Shown one piece after another: positions 23,701 to 31,227 of a stretch of DNA of 38,761 nucleotides. The position numbers and the translations under genes were made by a program. The notes beneath the pieces are model-generated. The model saw only the letters and a list, made by a program, of their open reading frames with translations. It did not search any database and was not told the origin of the DNA. The first letter of the stretch is position 1. Each line of letters starts with the position of its first letter. Source of the DNA: Parcubacteria group bacterium (GTDB lineage Bacteria; Patescibacteriota; Minisyncoccia; Phycocordibacterales; Phycocordibacteraceae). The stretch spans positions 1 to 38,761 of the forward strand of contig JAQBRJ010000015.1 in assembly GCA_028286545.1 (NCBI GenBank), given 5' to 3'.

Positions 23701-23997
23701 ATGAAAGCAACCTGGAACAACAAAGTCATTGCAGAAAGTGACGAGACAATTGAGATTGAAGGCAATCAGTATTTCCCACCTGCATCAGTGAATAGAGAAT
23801 ACCTCGAGGAGAGTGCGACCACGAGCGTGTGTCTATGGAAGGGTCTCGCACATTACTACACCATCGTCGTCGACGGAGAGCGAAACGAAGATGCCGCCTG
23901 GTACTACCCAGAACCCAAAGATGGTTCTGTTGAGAAAGTAGGGAAGAATTTCACGAGTTACGTGGCGTTTTGGAAGGGTGTTCAGATATCATCCTAG
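23701..23997 (+). CDS. DUF427-family protein
   Basis: A 98-residue compact domain with the DUF427 pattern: YFPPASVNREYLEES, VCLWKGLAHYYTIVVDG and AAWYYPEPKDG, then YVAFWKGVQI. The conserved WKG.A.YY and AAWYYP blocks are typical; the molecular role of the family is not established. It lies 8 bp behind the cyclodipeptide synthase candidate, with TAAAAT just upstream, and is probably in the same unit. By position it could modify, bind or export-assist the product, but that is only inference. Confidence 0.8.
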   Translation: MKATWNNKVIAESDETIEIEGNQYFPPASVNREYLEESATTSVCLWKGLAHYYTIVVDGERNEDAAWYYPEPKDGSVEKVGKNFTSYVAFWKGVQISS

Positions 23998-24020
23998 TGC
24001 ACGGAAGACAGCGCGATTTG

Positions 24021-24029
24021 TGCTAAAAT
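24021..24029 (+). promoter_or_regulatory. extended -10 (TGCTAAAAT) of the AI-2E permease gene
   Basis: TGC-TAAAAT, 7 nt, ATG 24037; no SD. Confidence 0.55.
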
Positions 24030-24036
24030 CGCCTAT

Positions 24037-25092
24037 ATGAAGCCAGACTCTTCCATCTCCATCACTTCGGGCACCTTTATACGAGCTATTATTGTTGGCG
24101 CTGTCGCATACGCGCTTTGGACGCTTCGCGGTCTCGTACTCCTTGTACTCACTGCCATTGTGATCGCGTCGGCCATTGAGCCGGGCGTTGCATTCTTGGT
24201 CCGCAATCGCATTCCACGCGTGTTGTCCGTGCTCCTCATGTATCTGACCGTCTTTGGTGCGTTCTTCGGCATCGTATATTTCTTCCTTCCACCAATCCTC
24301 GCTGATGCGCAGGGAATACTCTCAGTCATTCCTCAATATCTTGATTCTCTAAAGTTTCCGCTTAGCAGCATTCCTAATATCGATTCAGGTTCAGCAATTG
24401 CGAACGAAGCACAGTCGGCATTCCATACAGTCCTTGAGTTCCGTGGTGTATTTACGGGAACGTCAGAGAACGTCTTCAATCTCGTCGCGACCGTCTTCGG
24501 CGGAATCTTTGCCTTCGGTCTTGTTATTGTTCTTTCGTTCTACTTTGCCATGCAAGAAACAGGCATTGATGATTTTCTTCGCGTGATTACCCCCGCAGCA
24601 CAGGAAGAATATGTTGTGGGATTGTGGCTTCGTGCGAAAAAGAAGATCGGCCTTTGGATGCAGGGACAAATTCTTTCGTCACTTATTGGCGGAGTGCTTT
24701 CATATCTTGGCCTACTCATCCTCGGCGTACCGTATGCATTCTTGCTTGCGATTTTGACGGCAGCTATGATGCTCATTCCTGTCTTTGGTTCAGTTATTTC
24801 TGCACTCCCGCCTATCATCTTCGCGTATTCAACGGGCGGACTCCCGCTCGCGCTCATCGTTGCTGGCCTCTACGTGATCATTAACCAATTTGAATCGCAT
24901 ATTGTGCACCCGCTTGTGGTGAACAAGGTCGTTGGCATCCCACCGCTACTCGTTATCATCGCGCTCATTGTGGGCGGCGAACTCGCAGGGTTCCTTGGCG
25001 TACTTCTCGCTATCCCGGTCGCGGCTGCACTCCGTGAGTTCTTGAATGACTTTGATAAAGGGAAGCGGGCTGCGACGCAGATAGTTTCGTAA
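24037..25092 (+). CDS. AI-2E family transporter (PerM/YtnA-like permease)
   Basis: A 351-residue inner-membrane protein with about eight hydrophobic segments in the AI-2E family arrangement: an N-terminal pair (IIVGAVAYALWTLRGLVLLVL), a long soluble stretch (about 95-150), then FGLVIVLSFYFAMQETGIDDFL, SLIGGVLSYLGLLILGVPYAFLLAILTAAMMLIPVFGSVISALPPI and PLVVNKVVGIPPLLVIIALIVGGELAGFLGVLLAIPVAAALREF. The family exports small molecules or ions; the substrate is unknown. Because it follows the CDPS-DUF427 pair by 39 bp, export of a cyclic dipeptide is conceivable, although it has its own promoter. It is followed by metG 11 bp later. Confidence 0.85.
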   Translation: MKPDSSISITSGTFIRAIIVGAVAYALWTLRGLVLLVLTAIVIASAIEPGVAFLVRNRIPRVLSVLLMYLTVFGAFFGIVYFFLPPILADAQGILSVIPQYLDSLKFPLSSIPNIDSGSAIANEAQSAFHTVLEFRGVFTGTSENVFNLVATVFGGIFAFGLVIVLSFYFAMQETGIDDFLRVITPAAQEEYVVGLWLRAKKKIGLWMQGQILSSLIGGVLSYLGLLILGVPYAFLLAILTAAMMLIPVFGSVISALPPIIFAYSTGGLPLALIVAGLYVIINQFESHIVHPLVVNKVVGIPPLLVIIALIVGGELAGFLGVLLAIPVAAALREFLNDFDKGKRAATQIVS

Positions 25093-25103
25093 TTACTGTT
25101 GTT

Positions 25104-26540
25104 ATGGCACGATATCTCACCACCACACTGCCATACGTGAATGCCGATCCGCACATCGGTAATGCGCTTGAATTTGTTCAAGCAGATATGCTCGCACGTA
25201 CATGGAGGCTTGCTGGCGAAGATGTATTCTTTTCAAGCGGTACTGATGAGCACGGCCAGAAAATACTCCAGGCTGCAGAGAAGGCAGGGAAAGATGTGCA
25301 TGATTATGTGGATCATTACTCAAATGAGTTTAAGAAACTTGGCGAATCTTTGAATCTTTCATACGACGCCTTCATTCGCACTACTAATCCCGAGCATTAT
25401 GCAGCTGCCCAGGAAATGTGGAGGCGCTGCGACGCCAAAGGAGATATATACAAAAAGACGTATTCAGGTTTGTACTGCGTTGGCTGCGAAGCATACAAGA
25501 CGGAGAAAGAATTAACGGAAGACGGAAAGTGCGTGTTGCACCCGTCGCTTACTCCTGAAGTTATCTCAGAAGAGAATTACTTTTTCCGTTTATCGAAATA
25601 CCAGGATGCGTTGCTTGAGTATCTTTCTCGCGATGGGGTGATAGTGCCTGAGTGGCGTCGCGAAGAGGCAATCAATTTCGTAAAGGGAGGACTGGAAGAC
25701 TTTAGTATTTCACGTGAGAAGATACGACTTTCGTGGGGAGTACCGGTGCCGGGCGATGATACACAAGTTATGTACGTATGGTTCGATGCGCTCACAAACT
25801 ATATCTCTACCCTTGGCTGGCCGGGAGATGCCGACGGCTTATTTAAAAAGTTCTGGGAAGAAGGAACGACGGTGCAGGTGGCAGGAAAGGACCAGGTGCG
25901 TTTCCAGTCACTCATGTGGCAGGCGATGCTTATGTCGGCAGATATCAAGAACACCGATCAAGTTTTCTATCACGGCTTCATAAACTCTGGTGGACAGCGC
26001 ATGAGCAAATCATTGGGGAATGTTATTAGCCCATATGATCTCACTGATAAATACGGCACCGATGCTACGCGCTACCTACTTCTTCGGCATGTACATCCTG
26101 TCGAAGACTCCGACATTACCTGGGAACGCCTCGACGAGTGGTATCTCGCGAACCTTGTGAATGGTTTGGGAAACTTGGTGGCGCGCGTTATGAAACTTGC
26201 AGAGACTCATTTGGAAGAGCCCGTTGCGCGCCCCGAAGCAAGTCCGTTTACCGACGAATACTGGGCTGCTATCAATGCGTTCAATTTCCACCAAGCACTT
26301 GATTTGGTGTGGGCTCGTAATCAAGCGCTCGATGAACGCATTACCCGCGAAGAACCATTCAAATTGGTAAAGATAGACGTAGAGGCGGGGAAGTCACTCA
26401 TTGCTGAACTTGCGGTGGAGCTGTATCAAATCGGACGCCTCCTTAACCCCATCATGCCTGCAACGAATGAATTGATTAAAGCAGCTGTGCTCGCAAACAA
26501 AAAGCCAGAGAATCTATTCCCGCGAATTGAGACTGCGTAG
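25104..26540 (+). CDS. metG: methionyl-tRNA synthetase
   Basis: A class I synthetase charging elongator and initiator tRNA-Met. The 478-residue product is the compact form without a C-terminal tRNA-binding (EMAP-like) domain. LPYVNADPHIGNALEFV carries HIGN in place of HIGH, which is common in MetRS. FFSSGTDEHGQKI, the single zinc knuckle region YCVGCEAYKTEKEL...CVLHP, VMYVWFDALTNYIS and the KMSKS-type GGQRMSKSLGNVISP follow. The helical anticodon domain has the expected NLVNGLGNLVARVM segment. No SD. Probably co-transcribed with the upstream permease. Confidence 0.95.
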   Translation: MARYLTTTLPYVNADPHIGNALEFVQADMLARTWRLAGEDVFFSSGTDEHGQKILQAAEKAGKDVHDYVDHYSNEFKKLGESLNLSYDAFIRTTNPEHYAAAQEMWRRCDAKGDIYKKTYSGLYCVGCEAYKTEKELTEDGKCVLHPSLTPEVISEENYFFRLSKYQDALLEYLSRDGVIVPEWRREEAINFVKGGLEDFSISREKIRLSWGVPVPGDDTQVMYVWFDALTNYISTLGWPGDADGLFKKFWEEGTTVQVAGKDQVRFQSLMWQAMLMSADIKNTDQVFYHGFINSGGQRMSKSLGNVISPYDLTDKYGTDATRYLLLRHVHPVEDSDITWERLDEWYLANLVNGLGNLVARVMKLAETHLEEPVARPEASPFTDEYWAAINAFNFHQALDLVWARNQALDERITREEPFKLVKIDVEAGKSLIAELAVELYQIGRLLNPIMPATNELIKAAVLANKKPENLFPRIETA

Positions 26541-26561
26541 CTTTCTTGCGGTGCGCTTTCA

Positions 26562-26570
26562 TGACATAGT
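26562..26570 (+). promoter_or_regulatory. extended -10 (TGACATAGT) setting a GTG start
   Basis: TGA-CATAGT, 6 nt, GTG 26577. The spacing matches the folA, thyA, dut and argS promoters and supports the unusual start codon. Confidence 0.5.
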
Positions 26571-26576
26571 ATTTGA

Positions 26577-27518
26577 GTGAATATCGAACGCATATTTCTC
26601 CCCACCAGGCCGCAGCCTGACACCATCGTTGCAATCTTTCTCTTGCGCGAATATGGTACCGAACGGTTTCCGGGCGTTGATACTGCGCATATAGAAATAA
26701 AGCATTCCCTTAACGAGGGCGATACGTTTGATTCGTTACTCGAGAAAGGCACCCTCGCGCTTGATGTGGGCGGCGGCTTGTTTGATCATCATGGCAAGAA
26801 TAAGACGGCAACAGAATTAGTTGCTGATGCACTCGGCATTCGTAAGAACCCAGAACTTACGCAACTCATTGGATATGCCGTACGCGATGATACACAAGGG
26901 AAAGGAACCATTTCAAAAGATCCACTTGACCGTGCCTTTGGTCTCTCTGGTATCATCGCTTCGCTTAATAAAATGTACACGGACGATCCACACGCGATCG
27001 TATCTTTTATACTTCCGTTACTTAAGGCGCATCACTTTGTAGCGTGTGAACATACGGTGGGGCTTCCTAACGATATTGAACGCAAAGAGAAGGAGGGAAA
27101 ATATACTGAGTCAGTGGTGAAGCAGGCAGGGAAGGATATAAAGATTAGTTTTGTGATGAGTGATAAGCCATCGATGCCGGGATATTTGCGCTCGCAGGCA
27201 GGACGATTGGCTGACGTGGTGGTGCAACGTTCCGAAGATACTAATCACTATGCGATTCTCACGAAGCAGCATAAGAACGTAAATCTTTCGAAAGCTATGG
27301 CTCTCATACGTTTGCGCGAAGCAGAACTCAAAGGTATTGAACTCGACTACGGACAGATTGAAGCTGTTCGCAGCTTAGAGCAAATACCGTATTGGTACTA
27401 TGATCCAGCGACTAACTCGCTCTTGAATGGTGGTCCGCACAACCGTACCGTTGAGGAATCGCATATTCCGTGGGAAGAGCTACAGAAGATTGTGATTGCG
27501 GGAATTAAACTCGGATAG
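26577..27518 (+). CDS. DHH/MYG1-like putative hydrolase
   Basis: A 313-residue protein starting at GTG. Near residue 65 it has TLALDVGGGLFDHHGKNKTATELV, a DHH motif within the kind of metal site found in MYG1/DHH-type phosphoesterases and exonucleases. The N-terminus RIFLPTRPQPDTIVAIFLL also resembles the first strand of these folds. A single metal motif is not enough to name a substrate; candidates are short oligonucleotides or nucleotides. It forms a two-gene unit (3-bp gap) with a 2H-phosphoesterase-like gene, which hints at RNA end or oligonucleotide processing. Confidence 0.5.
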   Translation: MNIERIFLPTRPQPDTIVAIFLLREYGTERFPGVDTAHIEIKHSLNEGDTFDSLLEKGTLALDVGGGLFDHHGKNKTATELVADALGIRKNPELTQLIGYAVRDDTQGKGTISKDPLDRAFGLSGIIASLNKMYTDDPHAIVSFILPLLKAHHFVACEHTVGLPNDIERKEKEGKYTESVVKQAGKDIKISFVMSDKPSMPGYLRSQAGRLADVVVQRSEDTNHYAILTKQHKNVNLSKAMALIRLREAELKGIELDYGQIEAVRSLEQIPYWYYDPATNSLLNGGPHNRTVEESHIPWEELQKIVIAGIKLG

Positions 27519-27521
27519 CCT

Positions 27522-28046
27522 ATGGAGAAACCAAATTATATTTGTGGAGGCATCACGCATGCGTACGGCCAAGGATACCTAGCACTTCCGATATCTCTCG
27601 AAGGATTGCCCCCACGGCTTCAGGCAGGGAATCTTGATTTGCATGCAAAGGCGACATTTCACGTGAGTTTGATGTGCGTAAAGAATTTGATACGGAAGCA
27701 CGGGAATAATATTGAGGATGAGATTCTGGGACTGTTTTGTTCGTATACGAAAGAGCATGAAGTGAATTTTGTGAAATACACAGGTGAATTTAGATTTGCA
27801 GAAACGATGGAGCGGAAGACCATCATCGCGCTCTGTGAGATATCGAATCTGGATAACTTTTTTAGGTTCGCTGAGCAGCAGCTAAACATTTCGATACCGC
27901 TTCAGCCAACGCACGTCACGCTTTATACGCTCCAGCCTGAAATGGGCATTGGTTTGAATAGCGCGGATGAAATGCAGCAGAAAACGCAGCCTATTGAGGT
28001 GCCGAGGGAGGTGGAGCAGGTGCTAGAAAAGTACAATAGGGAATAA
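27522..28046 (+). CDS. 2H phosphoesterase-like protein
   Basis: 174 residues with two HxS/HxT motifs about 90 residues apart: ATFHVSLMCVK near residue 47 and PTHVTLYTLQ near residue 130. This is the signature of the 2H fold (RNA ligase LigT, cyclic phosphodiesterases), which acts on 2',3'-cyclic or 2'-5' phosphodiester ends. The rest of the sequence does not identify a subfamily. It is 3 bp from the DHH-like gene and probably translated from the same mRNA. Nothing downstream for 180 bp except the promoter of the next cassette. Confidence 0.55.
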   Translation: MEKPNYICGGITHAYGQGYLALPISLEGLPPRLQAGNLDLHAKATFHVSLMCVKNLIRKHGNNIEDEILGLFCSYTKEHEVNFVKYTGEFRFAETMERKTIIALCEISNLDNFFRFAEQQLNISIPLQPTHVTLYTLQPEMGIGLNSADEMQQKTQPIEVPREVEQVLEKYNRE

Positions 28047-28118
28047 GTGCTATATCGCGCCAAAATAGCTAGCAAATAGGCCACTATTGCACGCCTAGGG
28101 GCCAGGTTTTAGCAGGAC

Positions 28119-28147
28119 TTGACAAATATACAATATGGGCTCATAAT
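28119..28147 (+). promoter_or_regulatory. strong sigma70 promoter of the 176-aa ORF
   Basis: TTGACA (28119-28124), 17-bp spacer, CATAAT (28142-28147), close to the full consensus. The leader of about 75 nt contains a direct repeat TGCGAAGA and the SD AAGGAG (28217-28222), 7 nt before ATG. Confidence 0.75.
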
Positions 28148-28229
28148 GTCCTTAGCAGTGCGAAGATCTTACCGCTGCGAAGAACAACCGTTACCACCTC
28201 ATCAACCACTGTCTTGAAGGAGACACTCG

Positions 28230-28760
28230 ATGACTACCCAGACCCCCGCCAAGCGCGCCATTCGTCGTGATCGCGGTGCCGCTGCCAATTCGGCACCGGT
28301 AACCACCACGGACGAAGCGCCGAAGCGGATCCCATCGCTGCGCGAGCCGCTCATCACCTATGAGCAAGGTTTCGTCGCTGCGCTGCCGGTGACCGGCAGG
28401 AAGATCTACAACGCCAAACCGTACCAGGAAGAGGGTGGCGAGCCCAATCCGCCGTATCACCAGTTCTCTCCGGGTATGCCGGGATATCTGGTCCGCGTGC
28501 GCGACGTGCCGGAAGACTTCCCGTTTCCGGCCAATGGTGGGCTCGTCTGCACCTTCAAGGTCATGCGCGTCACGGACTTCAATCCGGACGGGTCGGTCAA
28601 GCGGGTCACGATCGCCGTGACCGGCATGCCGACGGACGCACAGCCCACTCATCGTCTCAAAGCGACGGGCAATGCCTCGGGTGTCGTGCTCGGCGACGGT
28701 GTTCAGCTGTGTCCCATCGACGACAACTCGGCTGTCCTGGTCACCCAGATCACGCAGTAA
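28230..28760 (+). CDS. 176-aa SD-led protein, unknown function
   Basis: A GC-rich ORF with consensus promoter, SD and its own terminator. The product has a basic, low-complexity N-terminus (AKRAIRRDRGAAANSAP) and a probably folded, beta-rich remainder (GMPGYLVRVRDVPEDFPFPANGG, CTFKVMRVTDFNPDGSVKRVTIAVTG, VLGDGVQLCPIDDNSAVLVT). No membrane segment or known motif was found. Codon use (CTG, GCC, CGC, GTC) contrasts with the 2H-like and tatD genes on either side. The strong promoter predicts high expression. Confidence 0.7.
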   Translation: MTTQTPAKRAIRRDRGAAANSAPVTTTDEAPKRIPSLREPLITYEQGFVAALPVTGRKIYNAKPYQEEGGEPNPPYHQFSPGMPGYLVRVRDVPEDFPFPANGGLVCTFKVMRVTDFNPDGSVKRVTIAVTGMPTDAQPTHRLKATGNASGVVLGDGVQLCPIDDNSAVLVTQITQ

Positions 28761-28796
28761 GTCGACGCGGCATAGACCGCGCGACAACAAACTCGG

Positions 28797-28834
28797 ACCA
28801 CTTTCTTGTCTAACAAGGAGGTGGTTCATTTTTT
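28797..28834 (+). terminator. terminator of the 176-aa ORF
   Basis: ACCACTTTCTTGT, 3-nt loop, ACAAGGAGGTGGT (two G-U pairs) then ATTTTTT. The right arm also contains a perfect AAGGAGGT, but no start codon lies at a useful distance. Confidence 0.75.
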
Positions 28835-28899
28835 ATATAACAGGCAGTCATACTGCTGAATTACGCTCTAGTGCTCGTCGTGCTAACCTTTCAATACCT

Positions 28900-29706
28900 A
28901 TGAAGTATTTTGATGCGCACTGCCATGTGCAGTTCCCAGAATTTGAAGAAGATCGTGTCGCGCTTCTATCGTCGATGGAAGAGGCTGAGGTAGGGGGAAT
29001 TGTTGTGGGCGTTGATCATGACTCGTCGCAGCGCGCTCTCGATTTGGTAAAAGATTCATCGACGCTTTTTGCTGCCGCTGGTCTCCACCCAAATTACACG
29101 CAGACAAAGGAATTTGAGGTCGATGCATTTCGCGAACTCTTGAAAGATCCGAAGATGGTTGCAGTAGGGGAGTGCGGTCTCGATTACTTCCGGCCTGAAG
29201 ATGTCGCGGGTGCAGTTGGTCTTCAGAGGGAAGTATTTCTAAAGCATATTGAACTGGCTACAGAATTCCAGAAACCGCTCATGATTCACTCGCGCCCAAG
29301 CAAAGGAACGCAGGACGCATATCGCGACCTTATCGACATGCTTAAAAGTGCAAAGCAGGAATATGGTGATGCACTCAGCGGCAACGTTCATTTCTTTGTG
29401 GGCGGGATAGACGAAGCTCGCGCGCTCTTGGAACTCGATTTCACACTGTCATACACGGCTGTGCTTACATTTACTCATGACTATGACGAGGTCGTGCAGT
29501 TTGCGCCCCTCTCGCACCTCATAACCGAGACTGATTCACCGTATGCGGCTCCGGCTCCGAACAGGGGAAAGAGGAACGATCCGCGAGCGGTAGCGAGCGT
29601 GGTTGAGGCCATTGCCCGTCTAAAAAGCGAGGATTTGGAAAAGGTGCGTGTGGATATCCTCCAGAATGTTCACCGGGTTTTTAAGATTCCTTCAGTTTCT
29701 CTTTAA
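28900..29706 (+). CDS. tatD: TatD-family metal-dependent hydrolase/DNase
   Basis: A TIM-barrel metallo-hydrolase of the amidohydrolase superfamily; family members act as 3'-5' exonucleases or deoxyribonucleases. The 268-residue product has the metal-binding FDAHCHVQF at the start, AVGECGLDYF, the histidine in LMIHSRPSKGTQDA, NVHFFVGG and the final LITETDSPYAAPAPNRGKRN. ATG 28900 begins exactly at the family N-terminus; the 76 extra residues in the track ORF cover the upstream terminator and are rejected. No SD. Confidence 0.92.
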   Translation: MKYFDAHCHVQFPEFEEDRVALLSSMEEAEVGGIVVGVDHDSSQRALDLVKDSSTLFAAAGLHPNYTQTKEFEVDAFRELLKDPKMVAVGECGLDYFRPEDVAGAVGLQREVFLKHIELATEFQKPLMIHSRPSKGTQDAYRDLIDMLKSAKQEYGDALSGNVHFFVGGIDEARALLELDFTLSYTAVLTFTHDYDEVVQFAPLSHLITETDSPYAAPAPNRGKRNDPRAVASVVEAIARLKSEDLEKVRVDILQNVHRVFKIPSVSL

Positions 29707-29707
29707 T

Positions 29708-29767
29708 TTGCAAACACCTTCATTTCGGGGCATACTGCTTCCATTATCAGCCGGGACACTCTGTCCC
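29708..29767 (+). promoter_or_regulatory. rpsF promoter and leader hairpin
   Basis: TTGCAA (29708-29713), 17-bp spacer, CATACT (29731-29736). The predicted 40-nt leader carries CCG directly before GGGACA-CTC-TGTCCC (29753-29767). Leaders of rpsF operons often hold an S6:S18-binding hairpin with a CCG element, so this could be an autoregulatory site. Confidence 0.4.
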
Positions 29768-29786
29768 TACTAATTACTTAGTACCC

Positions 29787-30284
29787 ATGGCAAAAAAAGA
29801 AGTTATTGAAATAGAAGGTCTTGAAGGTGGAGACGCTGAGACTCGTGTATACGAGCTTGGCTTTCACCTTGATCCTGAGCTTCCTCAGGAAGAGGTAAAG
29901 AAGACGTATCAGGCTATCCACGACGCGATTTCGGGTTCAGGCACCGTAATTGCTGAAGGTGAGCCTACGAAGATTCCGCTCGCGTACACCATGTACCGTT
30001 CAGATACGAAGGGCCGTCGTGACTACGACAGTGCGTATTTCTGCTGGATTGCATACGAGGCTGATGGCGCTGCACACGATAAGATCGTTGCAATGGCAGG
30101 CAGCGAGGTCCGCGTAATCCGCTTTATCGATCTTCGCACTACGGTTGAAGGCGCAAAGCACTCTGCAGAGATGCATGAACTCTTCGCGAAGGCAGCGCTC
30201 GAGGACCCATTCCAGGAGGAAATCGCTGAGACCGAGCTCGAAGCAGCTCCTGTACGTGAGGAGGCAAAGGAGGAAGCAGCGTAA
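29787..30284 (+). CDS. rpsF: 30S ribosomal protein S6
   Basis: bS6 forms a heterodimer with S18 on the 30S platform. The 165-residue product is longer than the usual 95-135. The core (YELGFHLDPELPQEEVKK, TKIPLAYTMYRSDTKGRRDYDSAYFCWIAYEA, VRVIRFIDL) is followed by an acidic Ala/Glu-rich tail ending EAKEEAA. First gene of rpsF-ssb-rpsR, the classical order. No SD; a hairpin-bearing leader precedes it. Confidence 0.92.
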   Translation: MAKKEVIEIEGLEGGDAETRVYELGFHLDPELPQEEVKKTYQAIHDAISGSGTVIAEGEPTKIPLAYTMYRSDTKGRRDYDSAYFCWIAYEADGAAHDKIVAMAGSEVRVIRFIDLRTTVEGAKHSAEMHELFAKAALEDPFQEEIAETELEAAPVREEAKEEAA

Positions 30285-30355
30285 TCCAGTTTTTCGAGTG
30301 ATACACTTAATCCTATAAGTGCACCAAAACTTTACGAGCACTAACTTCAAACTTC

Positions 30356-30865
30356 ATGTACCTCAACAAAGCACTCCTTTACGGAAACCTTACTCGCGAC
30401 CCTGAACTGCGCGCATTGCCGTCAGGCCAGCAGGTCGCTAGCTTCTCTATTGCTACAAATCGTACCTTCAAGAATAAGGAAGGACAGACGCAGGACCAGA
30501 CTGAATACCACAACGTGGTTGCATTTGGTCGTCAGGCAGAAGTCATCGGCCAGTACATGAAGAAGGGTCGTCCTATCTTCGTCGAAGGACGCATTCAGAC
30601 TCGTTCATGGGAAGCAGATGGCAAGAAGAACTATCGTACGGAAATCGTTATTGATAGCTTCCAGTTCGGACCACAGGCAGCAGGTGCCGCAGGTATGGGA
30701 GGAGGAGCGCCATCAGGTGCAAGCCGCCCGTCTAATACCAACTCAGCGGAATCTAGTAGCGCACCAGCCGGACCTGATCAGGCAGATGACTTCGGTGGAC
30801 AGGGAGGAGGCGAAGGAATCCAGTACCCAGACGATGAGATCAATCCTGAGGACATTCCATTCTAG
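30356..30865 (+). CDS. ssb: single-stranded DNA-binding protein
   Basis: Binds and protects ssDNA in replication, repair and recombination. The 169-residue product has an N-terminal OB fold (YLNKALLYGNLTRDPELRAL, VASFSIATNRTF, TEYHNVVAFGRQAEVIGQYMKKG, IFVEGRIQTRSWE), a Gly/Ser/Pro-rich linker from about residue 115 and the acidic protein-interaction tip INPEDIPF. It lies between rpsF and rpsR as in many bacteria. It would work with recO and recA encoded elsewhere in the window. Confidence 0.96.
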   Translation: MYLNKALLYGNLTRDPELRALPSGQQVASFSIATNRTFKNKEGQTQDQTEYHNVVAFGRQAEVIGQYMKKGRPIFVEGRIQTRSWEADGKKNYRTEIVIDSFQFGPQAAGAAGMGGGAPSGASRPSNTNSAESSSAPAGPDQADDFGGQGGGEGIQYPDDEINPEDIPF

Positions 30866-30911
30866 TTTCGTTTTTGACCGATTATATTAACTATAGTAAT
30901 TTACTTTCATC

Positions 30912-31118
30912 ATGGCACATCAATCAGAACGCGAGGAACTCGAGCACAAGAAATTCGTCGACTACAAAGACGTACCATACTTGCGCCAGTTCTTGAATCC
31001 GCACGCAAAGATCATGGCTAAGAAGCGCACCGGCATGAGCGCAGGCGCTCAGCGCGAGATCGCTCTTGCTGTGAAGCGCGCCCGCTTCATGGGACTTCTC
31101 CCATATCTAGCTGCGTAA
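30912..31118 (+). CDS. rpsR: 30S ribosomal protein S18
   Basis: bS18 pairs with S6 on the 30S platform. The 68-residue product holds the conserved core DYKDVPYLRQFLNPHAKIMAKKRTGMSAGAQREIALAVKRARFMGLLPY, with a slightly short, charged N-terminus. TATAGT lies 14 nt upstream of ATG, so it may also have a minor promoter. A perfect terminator follows; rplI, which often comes next in bacteria, is absent here. Confidence 0.95.
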   Translation: MAHQSEREELEHKKFVDYKDVPYLRQFLNPHAKIMAKKRTGMSAGAQREIALAVKRARFMGLLPYLAA

Positions 31119-31138
31119 TCAGACTCACGCATACGTAG

Positions 31139-31172
31139 AGAAAAGGCAGTTCCTCACGGAACTGCCTTTTCT
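31139..31172. terminator. terminator after rpsR
   Basis: Perfect 15-bp stem AGAAAAGGCAGTTCC/GGAACTGCCTTTTCT with TCAC loop. The arm ends supply A and T tracts on both sides. Confidence 0.9.
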
Positions 31173-31212
31173 ATTTGGCTCGTTAAAATAGTATAGATAA
31201 CCACCAAGGCCT

Positions 31213-31221
31213 TGATACAAT
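31213..31221 (+). promoter_or_regulatory. extended -10 (TGATACAAT) of the 200-aa membrane protein gene
   Basis: TGA-TACAAT, 6 nt, ATG 31228; no SD. Fits the leaderless pattern exactly. Confidence 0.6.
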
Positions 31222-31227
31222 ATTTAT

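Noticed and set aside
28813-28825. AAGGAGGT as an SD for tatD
   Set aside because: It lies in the right arm of a terminator and is about 75 nt from the tatD start.
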